A stretch of DNA of 64,000 nucleotides from Paramoeba atlantica (GCA_977017575.1 CDRNVI010000201.1:37261-101260), one strand, 5' to 3'; shown: positions 33,201-43,847, counted from the stretch's first letter. Notes: generated from the sequence alone by a model not told the origin. A program made the numbers and translations.

Positions 33201-33864
33201 CGCATGAATCCGACGAGATCTCACAAGAAATGTCTCCAGATTGAAGAACTGCATCGTAGATATTCTCTGAGATAGTTACCTCTCCCCCTTCTACTTCTAT
33301 CTCGATGTCGAGATCAGAAAGACCAATGTCTCGGGGCAGATAAATTGTGATTTCCACAACATCATCATCTGCGGTGACCGCTCCGCTAAAAACCAAGAGA
33401 GAAGCAAGAACAGCAACTTGTGGAAAGCGATTGGTTGTTCCCGCTGCTGGACCACCCCTCCCCCCTGCCACGAGGAAATAAAAGGGACTCAAAAACAGCA
33501 CATTTCTCCAAAGGGGTCGGAGAATCGAGCCACTCGATTTGTCATCATCATCACTATCACCATCATCACTATCATCACCATCGCCGGGAGGACGGATAAC
33601 CGCAACAAGTTTATCGCCATCTTCATTGAGGGAAAAACTAATGGAAAGATCATCAAGACCCGAACCTTCAACTAGCATAGAAGGGAACGCCAGAGGGTCA
33701 ACATCAACAACCTTCACGATTGTCTTCACCCCGGATGTTGTCACAACGAGAGAAACTGCGCTTGCCTTATCGGCATAATAATCTTCGAGGACAGTTAGTT
33801 GACTATCCGACCAACACGAGCCAACAAAGAAAAGAAGAATGAGCAAGGGAGAATGAATTGTCAT
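30277..33864 (-). CDS. Large intronless secreted protein with EGF-like segment
   Basis: ATG at 33864 begins a signal peptide (MTIHSPLLILLFFVGSCW) and a single 1195-codon frame to TAA at 30277. Visible parts: an acidic Asp/Ser stretch (PPGDGDDSDDGDSDDDDK, residues ~95-112); two hydrophobic segments at ~120-165 (LFLSPFYFLVAGG, VAVLASLLVFSGAVTA), the second like an internal signal peptide; a Cys-rich EGF-like piece (CCSGFGSCSEDGCSCDDGHG); a fibronectin-III-like stretch (SSTSAIVSFLPPEMY, NDYEFLVSYVPP); long beta-rich regions; and a C-terminal lectin-like beta domain (SGKFIINYEGYGE, GEHTILLEG). Its richer G+C and lack of introns set it apart from all neighbours. No overall family is recognised. 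An extracellular or surface adhesion role is inferred. Confidence 0.7.
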   Translation of the reverse strand: MTIHSPLLILLFFVGSCWSDSQLTVLEDYYADKASAVSLVVTTSGVKTIVKVVDVDPLAFPSMLVEGSGLDDLSISFSLNEDGDKLVAVIRPPGDGDDSDDGDSDDDDKSSGSILRPLWRNVLFLSPFYFLVAGGRGGPAAGTTNRFPQVAVLASLLVFSGAVTADDDVVEITIYLPRDIGLSDLDIEIEVEGGEVTISENIYDAVLQSGDISCEISSDSCDVCCSGFGSCSEDGCSCDDGHGGDGCDHSTLSFDIEPEDLLLGALYSLVLRIYSEDIPEAAYYNVYFDEAATNLITKLYDDGEDIHGDKEEGDLIFSNVAVWFPTSGESFTFYALPFNSEDEQLEPKLSKQVLYWGSTEEESEYPSDDPIDYDAPISEFVDIVSVIAVSSTSAIVSFLPPEMYRGIIEETTYTVLVYIVGGSESPVQTIPFEGSFNQLISVSISELSSENDYEFLVSYVPPTAKRDSPAKEVILEGSLLADAGTIALQSNYVVVNLFDGNLDSMEEEDGFYILTISDVEVPSLDSGDTVIFTLPFADAIESDEPYMKAIEEVEASVYKCESVELNEFVSGSSLIRASVDSLGGSLYYGNEPTEDENGCLSKMEYDDTTNFGVYQSECVTNDDEKRRDLSASVSCSDSSPDKRRGLFDGVKSFQYASGFRYDCDALIQDGPFSASFSGAPLLQGQLKGTAAITFRDSWSDTKIESSLSAEANYHIEVVYKATAEIAGSDSGEKDIFKKKVKIGIFFIGFLPVYLELKAVSTAKYSAEFSLETEAVIEGVFDGVVNQKSTMVYDPMADDKFTSTYGAPKSKFTFQPKAEATAKLSLGFSFDIETRLGLVISKLVSLGVSIDTKLPLQGEVSAIATTDESPCKQLFKESAPPYVFGFLVDELSAKVTLDTKLFVGDGDLDTILDLEISVYDKTWLIYAIPTAISLDEKSEHKYIAEEDPYEGSTDHYYYSESKWGILSDSSSPNLFPKNKAGTRSSKTSIQGTKLEDYSDVAVFMYPKLAGPYFGRCESAALAPSPPPSSDLFWDFSDSGYNAGGNGGAPRSYDSDTISSVVGPAWSLFTDTLLWSIEDSTNCGGSNSNTQVASATGSFVAESSGKFIINYEGYGERQDTTFDTLTVYFDDDQISFARSPGGGHGCDGVGPVVSNPPTPISVDFDEGEHTILLEGDTEDSLYHVGAYYLCQVILEFD

Positions 33865-34605
33865 TTCGAGGAACAAAAAACTAAAACTGAAAAAAGTGCA
33901 AAGTTCACAAAAAGTTTTACAACCGAAAGATCCCCTGTGGAGTCACACATTTCAAGTGCAATGACGTGTCGACATTTAATTGGAAGAAATTTCAAAGATG
34001 CACATACTACTTTCCAAATTAGGAGAGGCACGAGTTACACCTCCGACTGATCCGGAGACTTCTCTGAGAAGATTTTGAGGATCAAAATCCGTCAATTCAC
34101 AAGGGAGCAGCGGTTTATCAAACTCCACCACTGATTTTCTTTTAAATCCTTTTTCCAAAAAGCCCTCCCAAAAAATAGGTTTGGTTGTGGCGACAACCTG
34201 GGTGACTCAACCGCGACGACCTCTTCTGAGAGTGAGTTTCAATAATCTTGAACTGACTTTTTCAACTCCCCTTTTTGAACCCTTGGCGAAGGAAAATAAA
34301 CTTTTTTAAAAAAAGCTGGAAAATAGCGACAGAGAAAGGTGGGAAGTTGCAGTTGGTAAGAGGCGGAAACGAATGGCGAAGAGGATAAAGAGAAAGAGAA
34401 AGAGAAGAGAGCGCGAAGAACAAACGAAAAAAAAACCAAAGATTTTTCCTCATCCATACGTCACCTCAAAAAATACACTAAAAAGTCCATACCCGAATTT
34501 TCTTTATTCTTTTTCAATTTGTTTCTGTTTTCGTTTTCAAAAGTTTTTCCTTTTCTCTCTTTTGTGAGAATTTCTTGAAAAGTTCTTTCTCTTTTTTGTT
34601 GTTTG
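33865..34605. other. Intergenic region between divergent genes
   Basis: No convincing gene. It must carry the promoters of the minus-strand secreted protein and of the first ankyrin locus. Short open frames at 34240-34460 are low-complexity. Sequence around 34010-34130 is less AT-rich and could be a gene remnant, but no motif is seen. Confidence 0.35.
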
Positions 34606-35640
34606 ATGAATTTGAATGAGAGAAATATGATGGAGGAGGAGGTGGTGGGGGAAAGAGAGAGGACTGAGAGAAGAGAGGAAGAGGGGAAGAGGAAGAGAAA
34701 AGAAGAAGAAGAGAAAGGGAGAGAAAAACAAAGAAATGGGGTGATTAAAAGACCGAAACTGGAAAATGAAGAACTTGAAGTGGTGAAATTGAGAATAGAA
34801 GAAGAAGAGAAGAAGAGAAAAGAAGAAGAAGAAGAGAAAAAGAGAAAAGAAGAAGAAGAGAAAATGAGAAAAGAGTTGAAAGAACAATCATTCAAGGTTT
34901 GTGAATTTTCTTCTTCTTTCTTTCTCTTTTTTTCCTAATGTTTTGGGGGGGAGGGGAGAGAGAGAGAAGGAAAGAGAGAAGGAGAGAAGGGGAGAGGGGG
35001 AGAGGGGGAGAGAGTCTCACCACACACACAATTTGAACTCTTTTTTCTCAAAAACAAACAAAAAAATCACTCTCTTTTTATCACAACTTTAAAATAATAT
35101 CTTTTTTTTATTTTTTTTTTTGAATATTTATCTTTTCCTCATTTTTCTATTTTTTTTTAATGTAAAGGATGGAGTAACTCCTCTTTTTGTTGCTGCTCAA
35201 CAAGGAGATGAACAAATTGTTCAAATTTTATTGGAAAAAGGAAAACCAAATGTTGATCTTCCAGATAAGGTTCTTTTGTTGATTGTTTCTTTTTCTTTTT
35301 CTTTTTCAGTTTCTCATTTTTCTCTTTTTTTTTAATGTAAAGTATGGAGCAACTCCTCTTTTTATGGCTGCTCAAAATGGACATGAACAAATTGTTCAAA
35401 TTTTATTGGAAAAAGGAGAACCAAATGTTGATCTTCCAGATCAGGTTCTTTTGTTGTTTGTTTCTTTCTTTTTCTTTTTCTTTTTCTTTTTTTTTTCTTT
35501 TCTTTTCAGTTTCTCATTTTTCTATTTTTTTGATTTAAAGGATGGAACAACTCCTCTTTTTATGGCTGCTCTAAATGGATATGAACAAATTGTTCAAATA
35601 TTATTGGAAAAAGGAAAACCAAATGTTGATCTTCCCAGGG
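34606..35640 (+). CDS. Ankyrin locus 1, short, probably 3' truncated
   Basis: Exon 1 (34606-34896, 97 codons) starts MNLNERNMMEEEVVGERERT and is a Glu/Lys/Arg coiled coil. Three ankyrin exons follow: 35168-35269 (DGVTPLFVAAQQGDEQIVQI...), about 35342-35443 and about 35541-35640, each ~34 codons, phase 0 on both sides, in the form xGxTPLFxAAxxGxEQIVQI then LLEKGxPNVDLP. The third ends PRDK and is followed not by the usual intron but by a GGTATTTTTT repeat; no terminal exon of the kind seen in the other two loci is found. It looks like a truncated paralogue of the locus that begins 620 bp downstream. Whether it is expressed is unknown. Confidence 0.6.
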
Positions 35641-36259
35641 ACAAAGTTTGTTCTTTTTTTGGTATTTTTTGGTATTTTTTGGTATTTTTTTGGAGGTTGT
35701 GGTATTTTTTGGTATTTTCCTGTTATTTTTTGGAATTGTTTTGGATTGTTTGGTATTTTTTCAGATTCACAAAAGTTTTCAAATTGGACGGAGATAACTG
35801 GAGATAAGGCTTGGTTTTTGAAAATAACAGGTGTATACCGGTGTAAATACTGGTAAATACTGGTAAATACCTGGCATTTTTTTGTTCATGGCCCTTTTTC
35901 AGTTTTCCTGTTTGGTTTTGAAGTGATAACAGGTGATTGGTGGTTGGTTTGTTTTTTTCGTTCTCTCAGTTTTTTTTTAAAGAAAAAGCAAAAGTGAGGT
36001 TTCAAGTTGAGTATTCATTTGTTTTTGTAGGGATAAAGGATATGGGTGGGAAAAAAAGAGTCCAAAAAATCAAGAGGCAAAGAAACAGTAAAATTGGAAG
36101 AATCGAAAAGGTTTTGCTCCCAAAAGTCCAGAGGAACTAAAATTAAATAAAAAAGAACAAAAAGACCCCCCCAACCAACCAAAACCCTTCTTTTTCTTTT
36201 TTTTGTTTTTTTGTTTTGGGTCTTGTTTTTTGTTTTGTTTTGTTTTTTGTTTTTTCTTG
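35641..36259. repeat. Repeat-rich spacer between ankyrin loci 1 and 2
   Basis: GGTATTTTTT-type units fill about 35655-35765 and gtaaatactg units lie at 35845-35880. No coding sequence is supported. The last ~70 bases (GTTTTTTG runs) are the pyrimidine-rich leader that also precedes the start codons of ankyrin loci 1 and 3. Confidence 0.5.
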
Positions 36260-39200
36260 ATGAATTTGAATGAGAGAAATATGATGGAAGAGGAGGTGGT
36301 GGTTGGGGAAAGAGAAAGGACTGAGAGAAGAGAAGAAGAGAGATTGAGAAACGAAGAAAAAGAAGAAGAAAAAGAAGAAGAAAAAGAAAAAGAAGAAGAA
36401 AAAGAAAAAGAAAAAAAAGAAGAAGAAAAAGAAAAAGAAAAAGAAAAAGAAGAAGAAAATGAAAAAGAAGAAGAAGAAAAAGAAGAAGAAGAAGAAGAAG
36501 AGAAAGTGAGAAAAGAGTTGAAAGAAAACTCATTCGAGGTTTCTGAATTTTCAATCTTTCTTTTCTTTCTTTCTTTTTTCTTTTTCTTTCTTCTCTCTCT
36601 TTTCTTTCTTTTTTTGTTTCTTTTCTTTCCTTTTTCTTCTTTTTTACTCTTCTTCTTTTTCTCTCTTTCTCTCCTTTCTTTTCTCCCTTTTCTTTGTTTT
36701 TTCGCTCTATTTCTATGTTCTGAGACAATTCTCTATTTTAATAATTCAATTCAATATTTTTCTTCCAATTTTTTTTTATTTTGATTTCAAAAAAAGGAAT
36801 TATTCGAAATTGCTTTGATGGAACAAGATTGGATTCGACTTGAGACACTCTTTGAGATGACAAAAAAACTTGATTATCCCAATGTTCTCTTTTCTTTTTT
36901 TTTTCTCTTTTTTTCTTTTTCTTTTCTTTTCTTTTCCTTTTGAGTGATATTTTTAAATTTTTTTTTGGGAGCAATTTTAACTCTTTTTTCTCAAAAAAAA
37001 AACAAAACAAAAAAACAAAAATAGTTTGGAATAAGAGATCTCCATATTGCTTCTTTGAAAGGAGATGAAAAGAAAGTTGAATTATTATTGAAAGAAGGAG
37101 CAAATATCAATGCTTTTGAACAGGTTTTTTTTTTATTTTTATTTTTATTTTTAAATTTTTTGCTTTTCTTTCAAATCCAAAAATTGATCTCTTTTAATTT
37201 TATTATTTCTTTAGATTTATGGAAGAACTCCTCTTTTTATTGCTGCTCAAAATGGAGATGAACAAATTGTTCAAATTTTATTGGAAAAAGGAAACCCAAA
37301 TGTTGATCTTCCAGATCAGGTTCTTTTGTTGATTCTTTCTTTTTCTTTTTCTTTTCAGTTTCTCATTTTTCTATTTTTTTTGAATGTAAAGGATGGAAGA
37401 ACTCCTCTTTTTATTGCTGCTCAAAATGGGAATGAACAAGTTGTTCAAATTTTATTGGAAAAAGGAAAACCAAATGTTGATCTTCCAAATGTGGTTCTTC
37501 TTTTTCTTTTTCTTTTTTTTTTTTTTTCAGTTTCTCATTTTTCTTTTGTTTTTTAATGTAAAGAATGGAACAACTCCTCTTTTTATTGCTGCTCAAAATG
37601 GACATGAACAAATTGTTCAACTTTTATTGGAAAAAGGAAAACCAAATGTTGATCTTGCAAATAAGGTTCTTTTGTTGTTTGTTTTCTTTTTCTTTTTCTT
37701 TTTTTTTCAGTTTCTCACTTTTTCTATATTTTTTTTAATGTAAAGACTGGAATAACTCCTCTTTATATTGCTGCTCAAAAAGGAGATGAACAAATTGTTC
37801 AAATTTTATTGGAAAAAGGAAAACCAAATGTTGATCTTCCAGATCAAGTTCTTTTGTTATTTGTTTCTTTTTCTTTTCAGTTTCTCATTTTTCTATTTTT
37901 TTAATATAAAGGATGGAGTAACTCCTCTTTATGTTGCTGCTCAAAAAGGAGATGAACAAATTGTTCAAATTTTATTGGAAAAAGGAAACCCAAATGTTGA
38001 TCTTCCAACTTTGGTTCTTTTGTTGATTCTTTCTTTTTCTTCTTTTTCTTCTTTTTTCATTTTTCTATTTTTTTTTAATGTGAAGGATGGAAGAACTCCT
38101 CTTTATATTGCTGTTCAAAATGGACACGAACAAATTGTTCAAATTTTATTGGAAAAAGGAAAACCAAATGTTGATCTTCCAGATAAGGTTCTTTTGTTGA
38201 TTGTTTCTTTTTCTTTTTTTTATCAGTTTCTCATTTTTCTCTTTTTTTTTAAAATGTAAAGTATGGAACAACTCCTCTTTTTATTGCTGCTGAAAATGGA
38301 CATGAACAAATTGTTCAAATTTTATTGGAAAAAGGAAAACCAAATGTTGATCTTCCAGATCAGGTTCTTTTGTTGATTCTTTTTCTTTTTCTTTTTCTTT
38401 TATCAGTTTCTCATTTTTCTATTTTTTTAATGTAAAGGATGGAGCAACTCCTCTTTTTATGGCTGCTCAAAATGGACATGAACAAATTGTTCAAATATTA
38501 TTGGAAAAAGGAGAACCAAATGTTGATCTTCCAGATGAGGTTCTTTTGTTTCTTTTTCTTTTTTTTTCTTTTTCAGTTTCTCATTTTTCTATTTTTTTTT
38601 AATGTAAAGTATGGAGAAACTCCTCTTTTTGTTGCTGCTCAACAAGGACATGAACAAATTGTTCAAATTTTATTGGAAAAAGAAGAACCAAATGTTGATC
38701 TTGCAAATCTGGTTCTTTTGTTGATTGTTTTCTTTTTCTTTTTCTTTTCAGTTTCTCATTTTTCGATTTTTTTTTAAAATGTAAAGGATGAAAGAACTCC
38801 TCTTTTTATGGCTGCTGAAAATGGACATGAACAAATTGTTCAAATTTTATTGGAAAAAGGAAAACCAAATGTTGATCTTCCAGATCAGGTTCTTTTGTTG
38901 ATTCTTTTTCTTTTTCTTTTTCTTTTATCAGTTTCTCATTTTTCTATTTTTTTTTAAAATGTAAAGTATGGAACAACTCCTCTTTGGATTGCTGCTCAAA
39001 ATGGACATGAACAAATTGTTCAAATTTTATTGGAAAAAGAAGAACCAAATGTTGATCTTCCAAATGAGGTTCTTTTGTTTCTTTTTCTTTTTTTTTCTTT
39101 TTCAGTTTCTCATTTTTCTATTTTTTTTTAATGTAAAGTATGGAAGAACTCCTCTTTTTATTGCTGCTGAAGAAGGACAAGAACAAATTGTTCAAATTTT

Positions 39201-41057
39201 ATTGGAAAAAGGAAACCCAAATGTTGATCTTCCAGATAAGGTTATTTTGTTGATTGTTTCTTTTTCTTTTCTTTTTCTTTTTTTTTCTTTTCTTTTCAGT
39301 TTCTCATTTTTCTATTTTTTTTATTTAAAGTATGGAGTAACTCCTCTTTATATTGCTGCTTGTGAAGGACATGAACAAATTGTTCAAATTTTATTGGAAA
39401 AAGGAGAACCAAATGTTGATCTTCCAGATCAGGTTCTTTTGTTGTTTGTTTTCTTTTTCTATTCTTTTTCTTTTCAGTTTCTCATTTTTCTATTTTTTTT
39501 TATGGAAAGGGTGGAAGAACTCCTCTTTTGATGGTTGCTAACAATGGATATGAACAAATTGTTCAAATATTATTGGAAAAAGGAAAAGCAAATGTTGATC
39601 TTCCAAATAAGGTTATTGTGTTATTCATCATCATTTTGAATTTGTTGATTTTGTTTTTCCAATCCCTCCAATGGAAGTGGAGGGGGAGTGGGTGGATATT
39701 GAGTGATATTTGTTTTGTGTTTTCTTTTTGAAGAATTCTTTTCTTTTTTTCAATCTTTTTTCTCAAGGATGGGTGGACCCCTCTTCATGTCGCTGCTTCT
39801 AATGGTTTTGAAGAAATTGTAAAGATTTTGATTGAACATTGTGCCAATGTTAATCTTCAAAACAAAGTTTTTTCATTTTTCTTCATTTTGATTTGTGTAT
39901 TTTTGTTTGTGTGGTGGGGTTCTTAATTTTTTTTTCCTCTCCTCTCTTCTTTTTCTTTTTTTTTTTTTTGCTTTTTTATTTTTCTATTTTTTTTTAATGT
40001 AAAGGATGGAGTAACTCCTCTTTCTATTGCTGCTTGTAATGGACATGAACAAGTTGTTGAAATTTTATTGGAAAAAGGAAAAGCAAATGTTGATCTTCCA
40101 AATAAGGTTATTGTGTTATTTGTTATCATTTTGAATTTGTTGATTTTGTTTTTCCAATCCCTCCAGTGGAAGTGGAGGAGAGGGTGGGTGGATATTGAGT
40201 GATATTTGTTTTGTGTTTTATTTTTTAAAAATTCTTTCTTTTTTTTTGAATCTTTTTTCTCAAGGATGGGTGGACCCCTCTTCATAGAGCTGCTGAGAAT
40301 GGTTTTGAACAAATTGTAAAGATTTTGATTGAACATCGTGCCAATGTTAATCTTCAAAACAAAGTTTTTTCATTTTTTTTTTTTTTCTCCTTTTTTGTTT
40401 CATTTTTGTTTTGTTTTTTCTTCATTTTTGTTTTGTGTTTTTTTGTTATTTGGGTTTTGGGGAATATCTCTTTTGATGTGAGTTGATCAAGGTGTTCTGT
40501 GATCTGTGTTTTTAATCTTCCTTTTTTTTTCTTTTTTGATGTGTTGTTTTTTAATATCATCTTTTTTGTCAAGGGCGGGAGGACCCCTCTTCATGTTGCT
40601 GCTGCGAAAGGTTTTGAACAAATTGTAAAGATTTTTATTGAACATCATGCCAATGTTAATCTTCAAAACAAAGTTTTTTCATTTTTCTGCATTTTGGTTT
40701 GTGTATATTTGTTTGTGGAATATATGTTTGTGGCGGGGTTCTTTTTTTTTTTTTGAACTTCTTTTTCTTTTTTTTTTGGTTAGGATGGGGAGACAGTCTT
40801 TGATGTTGCAAAGAACCACAAAATTGTTGATCTGATCATTCAATTGAAGGTTTGGTTTTTTTTCTCTCTTCTTTTTTTTTGTGAATTTTCTTTTCTCCTT
40901 TTTTTTCTTTTTTTTTTCTTTTTTTTTCTTTTTTTTTGATTGATTTTTTTGTTGAATATTTTATTTGAGTGTGGGAAAAAAGAATATGATCTCATTTTTG
41001 TTTTCTTGGTTGTAGGGACAAACTATAAAACCAGCTCGTGCAAAAAAAGAAAATTAA
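36260..41057 (+). CDS. Ankyrin locus 2, cassette-exon ankyrin protein (about 18 repeats)
   Basis: Exon 1 (36260-36538, 93 codons) is a Glu/Lys coiled coil; exon 2 (36797-36883) ELFEIALMEQDWIRLETLF; exon 3 (37025-37123) FGIRDLHIASLKGDEKKVEL; then eighteen repeat exons starting near 37215, 37391, 37563, 37746, 37912, 38086, 38262, 38438, 38609, 38787, 38967, 39138, 39331, 39509, 39768, 40005, 40264 and 40575. A half repeat follows (DGETVFDVAKNHKIVDLI, about 40784-40850) and a tail exon GQTIKPARAKKEN with TAA at 41057. Exons whose borders I measured are phase 0. The early repeats have consensus TPLFIAAxxGHEQIVQILLE. The type at 39768, 40264 and 40575 differs (WTPLHVAASNGFEEIVKILI). About 800 residues, a solenoid scaffold, probably intracellular; partners unknown. 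Confidence 0.75.
37215..39610 (+). repeat. Array of near-identical exon-intron units (about 170-195 bp)
   Basis: Fourteen units share not only the ~102-bp ankyrin exon but also the intron: donor gttcttttgttgatt, a TTTTTC tract, then cagtttctcatttttctatt and acceptor taatgtaaag. Intron likeness this close implies recent unit-by-unit duplication or continuing conversion. The same unit makes up 35168-35640 and 45800-47340. Confidence 0.85.
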
Positions 41058-41142
41058 ATTTCGAAAGTTCGAAAATAGAATTCCCCAAAAATTGACCTCT
41101 CTATCGGAAATTGCTCCATTCATTTGTGCTATCATCACTCTA

Positions 41143-42350
41143 CTAAGACTTTGGAACCAAACCATAAAGAAGGTGACCAGTTCCAAAACAAGATTGTTGG
41201 GATTGTTCTTGCTGTTAATTGAAAATAATTTTGTTGTGTGGAATCAGCAGATAATAAAATTGTAAATGTAAAAGAAAAAAAAATAAAATAAATAACCTTT
41301 GTGGTGGACACACAAAAGGCTCCTGCAAGATCTGTTTCACCCTAAAATGTAAAAATAAATAATTAAATTTCATAAAAAGAAAAGAGGAAGAAAAGAGGAG
41401 AAAAGAAAACGATGATAAGATCAAAAAAAGCAGAAAAAAATTCAAAGCAGTCATGATATTGAATAAATAAATAACGCCTTCATAACCTTCATTCTCCAAC
41501 TGGAGCTATCGAGAAATTCAAGTGCACTATTCTTTTGGTTTTCACAGCAACCTCCTTCTCCTTCTTGATCTTTTCTCTTCTTTTTCTCTTCCTCTGCTGC
41601 TGCTGCTTGTCTCTTCTCCAAATCCTCTGTCTCCACACTCAACTCAACATCAAAGTTGTTCAGAAATGAAATTGCATCTTGGATGTTCTGAAGGCCTTTC
41701 GAGAAACAATTCATTTTATGTTCTAACCCCCGCTTTCTCTGAACTATTTTAGCCCGTCGATTGTCTTTTGAGATTCGACTCAATTATGTTCGAAAAGAAG
41801 CAATCGCCTTGGAATATTTTCTCTCTTGTGTCTGAAGAAAACCAATTCGTCCCTGCAATGCTTTTACAACTCCTTGATGCTGAACCCTTTCTTGGATTTG
41901 GTTTTGCCAAGCCTCCTCACGCTCTTGGAGTAACTTTTTCAACTCATCAATTTGTTGTTGTTGGAGTTCGATCACCCTTTGAAGTTGCTGTTCAGTTGTT
42001 GTGGAGGGGTGAAGAGAAGTGGGGGTGGTGGGAAATTGGTCGAAAGAGCTGGACATCAAGACTCTATGATGAAATTGTTGAAAGCAGGGTTTCAGAGGAC
42101 TGCTTGGGGTGATGGGTGATGGGGGTTTGTTGAAATGACGAGGTCCATGAAAATTAGATTCATGGAAGGAAGGGTTTGGAGTGGAAACCATTGAGGTTGG
42201 TGGTGGTGGAGGAAGGGGGAGTGGTGATGAGAGGTGGGTTCCAACAAGTGGTGGTTGTGATGATACCATCATTGAAGAGCCAAAACAACAATCTCTCGAT
42301 ATTTTTCGTTTTTTCGCTCTTGAACCTTCCAAAGTAAAATCATATTCCAT
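41143..42350 (-). CDS. Proline-rich coiled-coil protein with an in-frame stop
   Basis: ATG at 42350 opens MEYDFTLEGSRAKKRKISRD (a likely nuclear localisation signal), a Pro/Ser-rich stretch (SSPLPLPPPPPTSMVSTP) and a Gln/Glu coiled coil (QLQRVIELQQQQIDELKKLL). The frame meets TAA at 41784-41786, yet the same frame continues directly as coiled coil (RAKIVQRKRGLEHKMNCF, DVELSVETEDLEKRQ) and then splices through exons at about 41295-41340 (GETDLAGAFCVSTTK) and 41143-41208 (QEQSQQSCFGTGHLLYGLVP) to TAG. So either the stop is read through, or this is a recent single-site mutation or sequence error, or the upstream 188 aa are the whole product. No family is recognised. Confidence 0.55.
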
Positions 42351-42875
42351 CGTTTGGTTTGGGGTTGTGGGGGGGGAGGGCGTACCAAGACAAAAAGAAA
42401 AACACACACAATAGAGAAAGGGAGAGGGGGGGTGAAAAATTTTGGAGAGATAAGAGAGATGGATAAGAGAAAGGAGAAAAAGAAGAGAAGTTGTCCTTTT
42501 TAGGGTCCTCTTTTATTTTTTTTTAATCGGAAATCCGCTCCTCTGAAAGAGAAGAACAAAAGAAGAACACAATCAAAAAGAAGAAAAGAAAAACAGAATG
42601 AAGAGTGAAAAGAGAGAGAGAGAAAAGTTAAAAGAGGCCAAGGTTTGTTTTTAGATTTTCAATATGGCGGCAGACAGCGGCCTGACCAGCGAAAGAAGAT
42701 TTGAAAAGAAAACCCGAAGCTGCAGAAGAGAAAGAAGGATTTTGGGAAATGGGAGAACGGAAAATTTCCCTTTCTTTTTTTCCTCGAAATTTGGGTTTCT
42801 CAATTTTTTGTGCGGGTTTTTCTTCTTTTTTTTCCTTTGTCTCTCTCTTTCTTGTTTCTCTTTCAATAATTTTAT
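42351..42875. other. Divergent promoter region
   Basis: It lies between the minus-strand coiled-coil gene and the plus-strand oxygenase gene. It contains purine-rich runs (42415-42490, 42540-42640) and, next to the oxygenase start, a pyrimidine tract that looks like a leader or an intron end. No other gene is supported. Confidence 0.35.
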
Positions 42876-43847
42876 ATGGCGTCATCTTCCTCCTCCTCTT
42901 CCTCTTGTTCTCCATCCTCTTGTTCTCCTCCTTCATCCCCTTGTTCTTCATTGTCATCCTCAACACCAAACCACAACACAAAAGAAGGTGCTTTAGAACC
43001 TCCACCAAAAAAACGACGATTGACACAAAAGAACCAGATTCACAAGTTGTATGTTGAAGTTGAATCACTTGAGATCGTAAAATCTTCGACCCATTTTGGT
43101 CCAAGCTCTGAAAAAGATTATCACACAATCAGAAGAAACACACTTCTCCTTGTGAGGTTAGACAGAAAGGATATTGTCGCAAAAGGGCTGCTCTTGAAGA
43201 ATGTTCTCCCAAAAGACAAAGTGGAGGCTCTCGCAAATCTCTTGTGGAAAAACAAAAATACCAAAGGTTGGTGGGAATCGAAGCTTGATACGAGACGAAG
43301 CCCTTCATCAAATATCCGTAAGAACTATGTTCGAACTGGTTTTTGGCATCAAGTTGGACATGCAACCCCTAAGTATGGACCATTTGAAGCTGGAACAGCA
43401 GGAAAAGATCCTGAGATTCGGGATTGTTTGAATTCCTTCCTTCTGCCATTGGCAGAAATTACCTCACAAAAACTCGCAAAATTTGATCCCTTCATCACAG
43501 AGTTGGTGGCTGGTTTACCCAATTTTCCATTTGGTTCCTTTCACCTTTTTATGTGCACTCGAGGATCTTCTGCATTTCATCGTGATCCGAATGATTATGT
43601 GGCATTTTTATTCCCCATTTTTGTTGAACAGGGAAAGAAAGGGGCGTTAGAAATTGGAAGAGTGTCAAGGGGGTTTTATTGGCAAGTGGGTGACGGAATA
43701 CTATTAAATTCACGTGACTTGGAACATGGGACTCGTAATTATGAAGGAAATGAAGATAATCGAATGATTGGGATATTTTTGATTCAACACCCTTATTTGA
43801 ATGTACATGGGATTGATTTGAAGAAAGAACAATCAAAAAAGAAATAA
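42876..43847 (+). CDS. 2-oxoglutarate/Fe(II) oxygenase-like protein, nuclear
   Basis: Single-exon frame of 323 codons. Residues 1-40 are Ser/Pro/Cys-rich, and PPPKKRRLTQK (~43-53) is a nuclear localisation signal. The rest looks like a double-stranded beta-helix dioxygenase: H235-x-D237 in SAFHRDPNDYVAF, a Gly-rich turn FYWQVGDGILLNSRD, distal H284 in LEHGTRNY, and R296 in NRMIGIFLIQHP as the 2-oxoglutarate anchor. These are the iron- and cosubstrate-binding positions expected in the superfamily. A Trp-rich segment near 125-135 (LLWKNKNTKGWW) may belong to substrate recognition. Some relatives of this layout in fungi and protists oxidise methylated bases or ride on transposons. The substrate here is not known. 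Confidence 0.55.
   Translation: MASSSSSSSSCSPSSCSPPSSPCSSLSSSTPNHNTKEGALEPPPKKRRLTQKNQIHKLYVEVESLEIVKSSTHFGPSSEKDYHTIRRNTLLLVRLDRKDIVAKGLLLKNVLPKDKVEALANLLWKNKNTKGWWESKLDTRRSPSSNIRKNYVRTGFWHQVGHATPKYGPFEAGTAGKDPEIRDCLNSFLLPLAEITSQKLAKFDPFITELVAGLPNFPFGSFHLFMCTRGSSAFHRDPNDYVAFLFPIFVEQGKKGALEIGRVSRGFYWQVGDGILLNSRDLEHGTRNYEGNEDNRMIGIFLIQHPYLNVHGIDLKKEQSKKK

Noticed and set aside
37215-39610. CRISPR-like array of regularly spaced repeats
   Set aside because: The repeat units are ankyrin exons with coding phase and splice sites. The genome is eukaryotic.
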